6,072 bases of DNA, from NCBI GenBank assembly GCA_944385455.1, contig CALWXI010000033.1, forward strand, positions 1 to 6,072. Direction: 5' to 3'. Position numbers and translations under genes: made by a program. The notes beneath the pieces were generated by a model, which saw only the letters and a program-made list of their open reading frames with translations, did not search any database and was not told where the DNA came from. Position 1 is the stretch's first letter. Each line of letters begins with the position of its first letter. This DNA is from an uncultured Oscillospiraceae bacterium (lineage in GTDB: Bacteria; Bacillota; Clostridia; Oscillospirales; Oscillospiraceae). This document shows positions 4,563 to 6,072 of this stretch, piece after piece.

Positions 4563-5246
4563 ATGAACCATATTTTTCTTTTGGAGGATGACGAGACCCT
4601 GGGGCGGGGGATCGCCATGGCCCTGACCGGGCCGGAGGCATCTGTCACCAGCCGCTCCACCTTGACCCGGGCCAGGGAAACACTGGCAGATGACCGCTTC
4701 GATCTGCTGATCCTGGATATCAATCTCCCCGACGGCAGCGGCCTGGACCTGCTCCGGCAGCTGCGGGCAGGAGGCGATTGCACTCCGGCCATTCTGCTCA
4801 CCGCCAACGACCTGGAGCTGGACGAGGTCACCGGGCTGGAGGCCGGAGCGGACGACTACATCACCAAGCCCTTCTCCCTGGCCGTGCTCCGGGCCAGGGT
4901 GAATGCTCAGCTCCGGCGGGGCACTCCCGCGGTTTCTCAAACGATGCCGATCGGCCCCTTCGTCTTCGATTTTGACCGGATGGACTTCCGCCGGGACGGA
5001 GCGGCACTGGAGCTGAGCAAAACGGAGCAGAAGCTGCTGCGGGTGCTGGTGGAAAATCGGGGGCATGCGGTGCCCCGCGCAACCCTGGTAGACCGGGTAT
5101 GGACGGACGGCGCGGAATTCGTGGAGGAAAACGCCCTGTCCGTCACGGTCAAGCGGCTGCGGAGCAAGCTGGAGGCCGATCCCGGGAAGCCGGAATATCT
5201 GAAAACGGTGTACGGCATCGGCTACACCTGGGCGGTGAAGCCATGA
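4563..5246 (+). CDS. OmpR/PhoB-family response regulator
   Basis: The product is 227 residues. The receiver domain (1-118) has the acidic pair D9/D10 (LLEDDE), phosphoacceptor D52 (LILDINLPDGSG), T80 (ILLTAND) and K102 (YITKPFS). The winged-helix DNA-binding domain (about 127-225) has LSKTEQKLLRVLVENRG, then NALSVTVKRLRSKLEAD, and ends with the conserved YLKTVYGIGYTW. It should be phosphorylated by the histidine kinase encoded next, then bind promoter DNA as a dimer. GAGGA (4549-4553) is 9 bases before the ATG. Its stop overlaps the kinase start (ATGA at 5243-5246). All key residues are present, so it looks fully functional. Pairs with this kinase type in Firmicutes often control an adjacent peptide-antibiotic ABC transporter; that gene would lie outside the window. 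Confidence 0.95.
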   Translation: MNHIFLLEDDETLGRGIAMALTGPEASVTSRSTLTRARETLADDRFDLLILDINLPDGSGLDLLRQLRAGGDCTPAILLTANDLELDEVTGLEAGADDYITKPFSLAVLRARVNAQLRRGTPAVSQTMPIGPFVFDFDRMDFRRDGAALELSKTEQKLLRVLVENRGHAVPRATLVDRVWTDGAEFVEENALSVTVKRLRSKLEADPGKPEYLKTVYGIGYTWAVKP

Positions 5247-6072
5247 CCGGGTATCTTGTGATGGGCGCCGCCCTGCTGCCCGCGCTGGCTGTGGCCGCCT
5301 ATGAACGCTGGCGTACCGCCCGCACGATCCGGCGGCTGGACGACATGCTCACCGCGGCCATGAGCGGCAGCTTTTCCGAGGAGACCTTTGACGAGAGCCG
5401 CCTCTCCTCCCTGGAGAGCCGGCTGGGGCGGTATCTGGCGGCCAGCGCCCTGTCTGAGCGGAATGTGCGGGAGCAGAAGGACCGGCTCAGCGCCCTGATC
5501 TCCGACATCTCCCACCAGACCAAGACCCCGGTGGCCAATCTGCAGCTCTATGCCCAGCTGCTCTCGGAGCAGCCGCTCACACCTCAGGGGAAGGACTGCG
5601 CCGCCGCCATCTCCGCCCAGGCGGGAAAGCTCCAGACGCTCATCGAGGCTCTGGTCAAGACCTCGCGGCTGGAGACGGGGATTCTGGTCCTCCACCCACA
5701 GCCCGGCGAGATTTCAACCATGGCGGAGCGGGCCGCCGGGCAGTTTGCCCACAAAGCGGCGGAAAAAGGCATTGCCCTGACGGTTGATCCGGCGGAGGGC
5801 GCCGCCGTCTTCGATCCCAAGTGGACGGAGGAGGCGGTGTGCAACCTGCTGGACAACGCCGTCAAGTACACTCCCTCCGGCGGAGCCGTGACGGTGGAGA
5901 TCAAAAACTATGAGCTGTTTTCCGCCGTCCGGGTGGCCGATACCGGACCGGGCATTCCCGAGGAAGAGCAGGCCAAAATTTTCGGGCGGTTCTACCGCGC
6001 CCCCGGAGCCTGGCAGGCAGAGGGCGTGGGCATCGGCCTCTATCTCGCCCGGCAGATCGCGGAAAAGCAGGG
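5243..6072 (+). CDS. Sensor histidine kinase with one N-terminal membrane helix, 3'-truncated by window edge
   Basis: 276 residues are visible and the frame runs off the right end. Residues 3-20 (GYLVMGAALLPALAVAAY) form the only membrane helix, with no extracytoplasmic sensor domain. A coiled region (about 25-85) follows. The H-box is ISHQTKTPVANLQL with phosphoacceptor H91. The ATP-binding domain shows the N-box (NLLDNAVKYT, N201 and N205), G1 box (VADTGPGIP, D233), F-box (IFGRFYRAPG) and G2 box (GVGIGLYLARQI). Only the end of the catalytic domain is missing. The start overlaps the response-regulator stop, and the RBS (GGTGA) is weak, so translation is probably coupled. Kinases lacking a sensor domain usually receive their signal through a partner membrane protein, often an ABC transporter. 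Confidence 0.93.
   Translation, partial: MTGYLVMGAALLPALAVAAYERWRTARTIRRLDDMLTAAMSGSFSEETFDESRLSSLESRLGRYLAASALSERNVREQKDRLSALISDISHQTKTPVANLQLYAQLLSEQPLTPQGKDCAAAISAQAGKLQTLIEALVKTSRLETGILVLHPQPGEISTMAERAAGQFAHKAAEKGIALTVDPAEGAAVFDPKWTEEAVCNLLDNAVKYTPSGGAVTVEIKNYELFSAVRVADTGPGIPEEEQAKIFGRFYRAPGAWQAEGVGIGLYLARQIAEKQ

Noticed and set aside
4558..4586. TATGAT on the minus strand as -10 for the CAT-like gene
   Set aside because: The matching -35 (CTCCAA) fits consensus in only two positions; not enough to call a promoter.
4509..5066. 185-codon minus-strand frame opposite the response regulator
   Set aside because: The plus strand encodes a complete OmpR-type regulator with all catalytic residues; the minus frame is low-complexity Pro/Arg/Gly.

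Overview
The window reads as chromosomal DNA of a GC-rich gut-type Clostridia bacterium. An Oscillospiraceae relative such as the Flavonifractor/Lawsonibacter group is my best guess. The guess rests on the protein families, strong AGGAGG-type ribosome binding sites and GC-rich codon use; no marker gene is present to confirm it. Coding density is high. I see no tRNA, rRNA, CRISPR array, transposase or integrase.

Layout. (1) Positions 1-1577, plus strand: a tight three-gene operon of a GyrI-like small-molecule-binding protein (5' end cut by the window edge), a Cys-rich DUF3795 protein and an SRPBCC/START-like protein. (2) 1650-2159, plus strand: an XRE-type helix-turn-helix regulator with two C-terminal membrane helices, ending in a strong hairpin. 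(3) 2254-3376, minus strand: a self-contained cassette of a PadR-family repressor gene and a DUF1048-like membrane protein. Its promoter is near consensus and carries two matching dyad operators, which suggests autorepression. (4) 3490-4509, minus strand: a chloramphenicol-acetyltransferase-like gene followed by a 69-residue TipAS-like half-domain, ending in a second hairpin. (5) 4563-6072, plus strand and divergent from the CAT-like gene: an OmpR-type response regulator and a sensor histidine kinase with a single N-terminal membrane helix, cut by the right edge.

The most unusual structure is a pair of diverged direct repeats of about 160 bp (2094-2253 and 3377-3537, about 82% identical by hand alignment) flanking the PadR cassette exactly. 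Each repeat holds the 3' end of the XRE gene, a terminator hairpin and the 3' end of the convergent TipAS gene. The left copy carries the intact XRE gene and a 15-codon TipAS stump; the right copy carries the full small TipAS gene and a 22-codon XRE stump. Recombination between the copies would remove 1283 or 1284 bp, including the PadR cassette, and restore a simple convergent XRE/TipAS pair. The cassette therefore looks inserted by homologous recombination into the shared 3' ends of a convergent gene pair.

Functionally the region is dense in small-molecule-binding and stress-sensing folds (GyrI-like, SRPBCC, TipAS, PadR, CAT-like, two-component system). That fits a drug- or envelope-stress-response neighbourhood, but no substrate can be read from the sequence.
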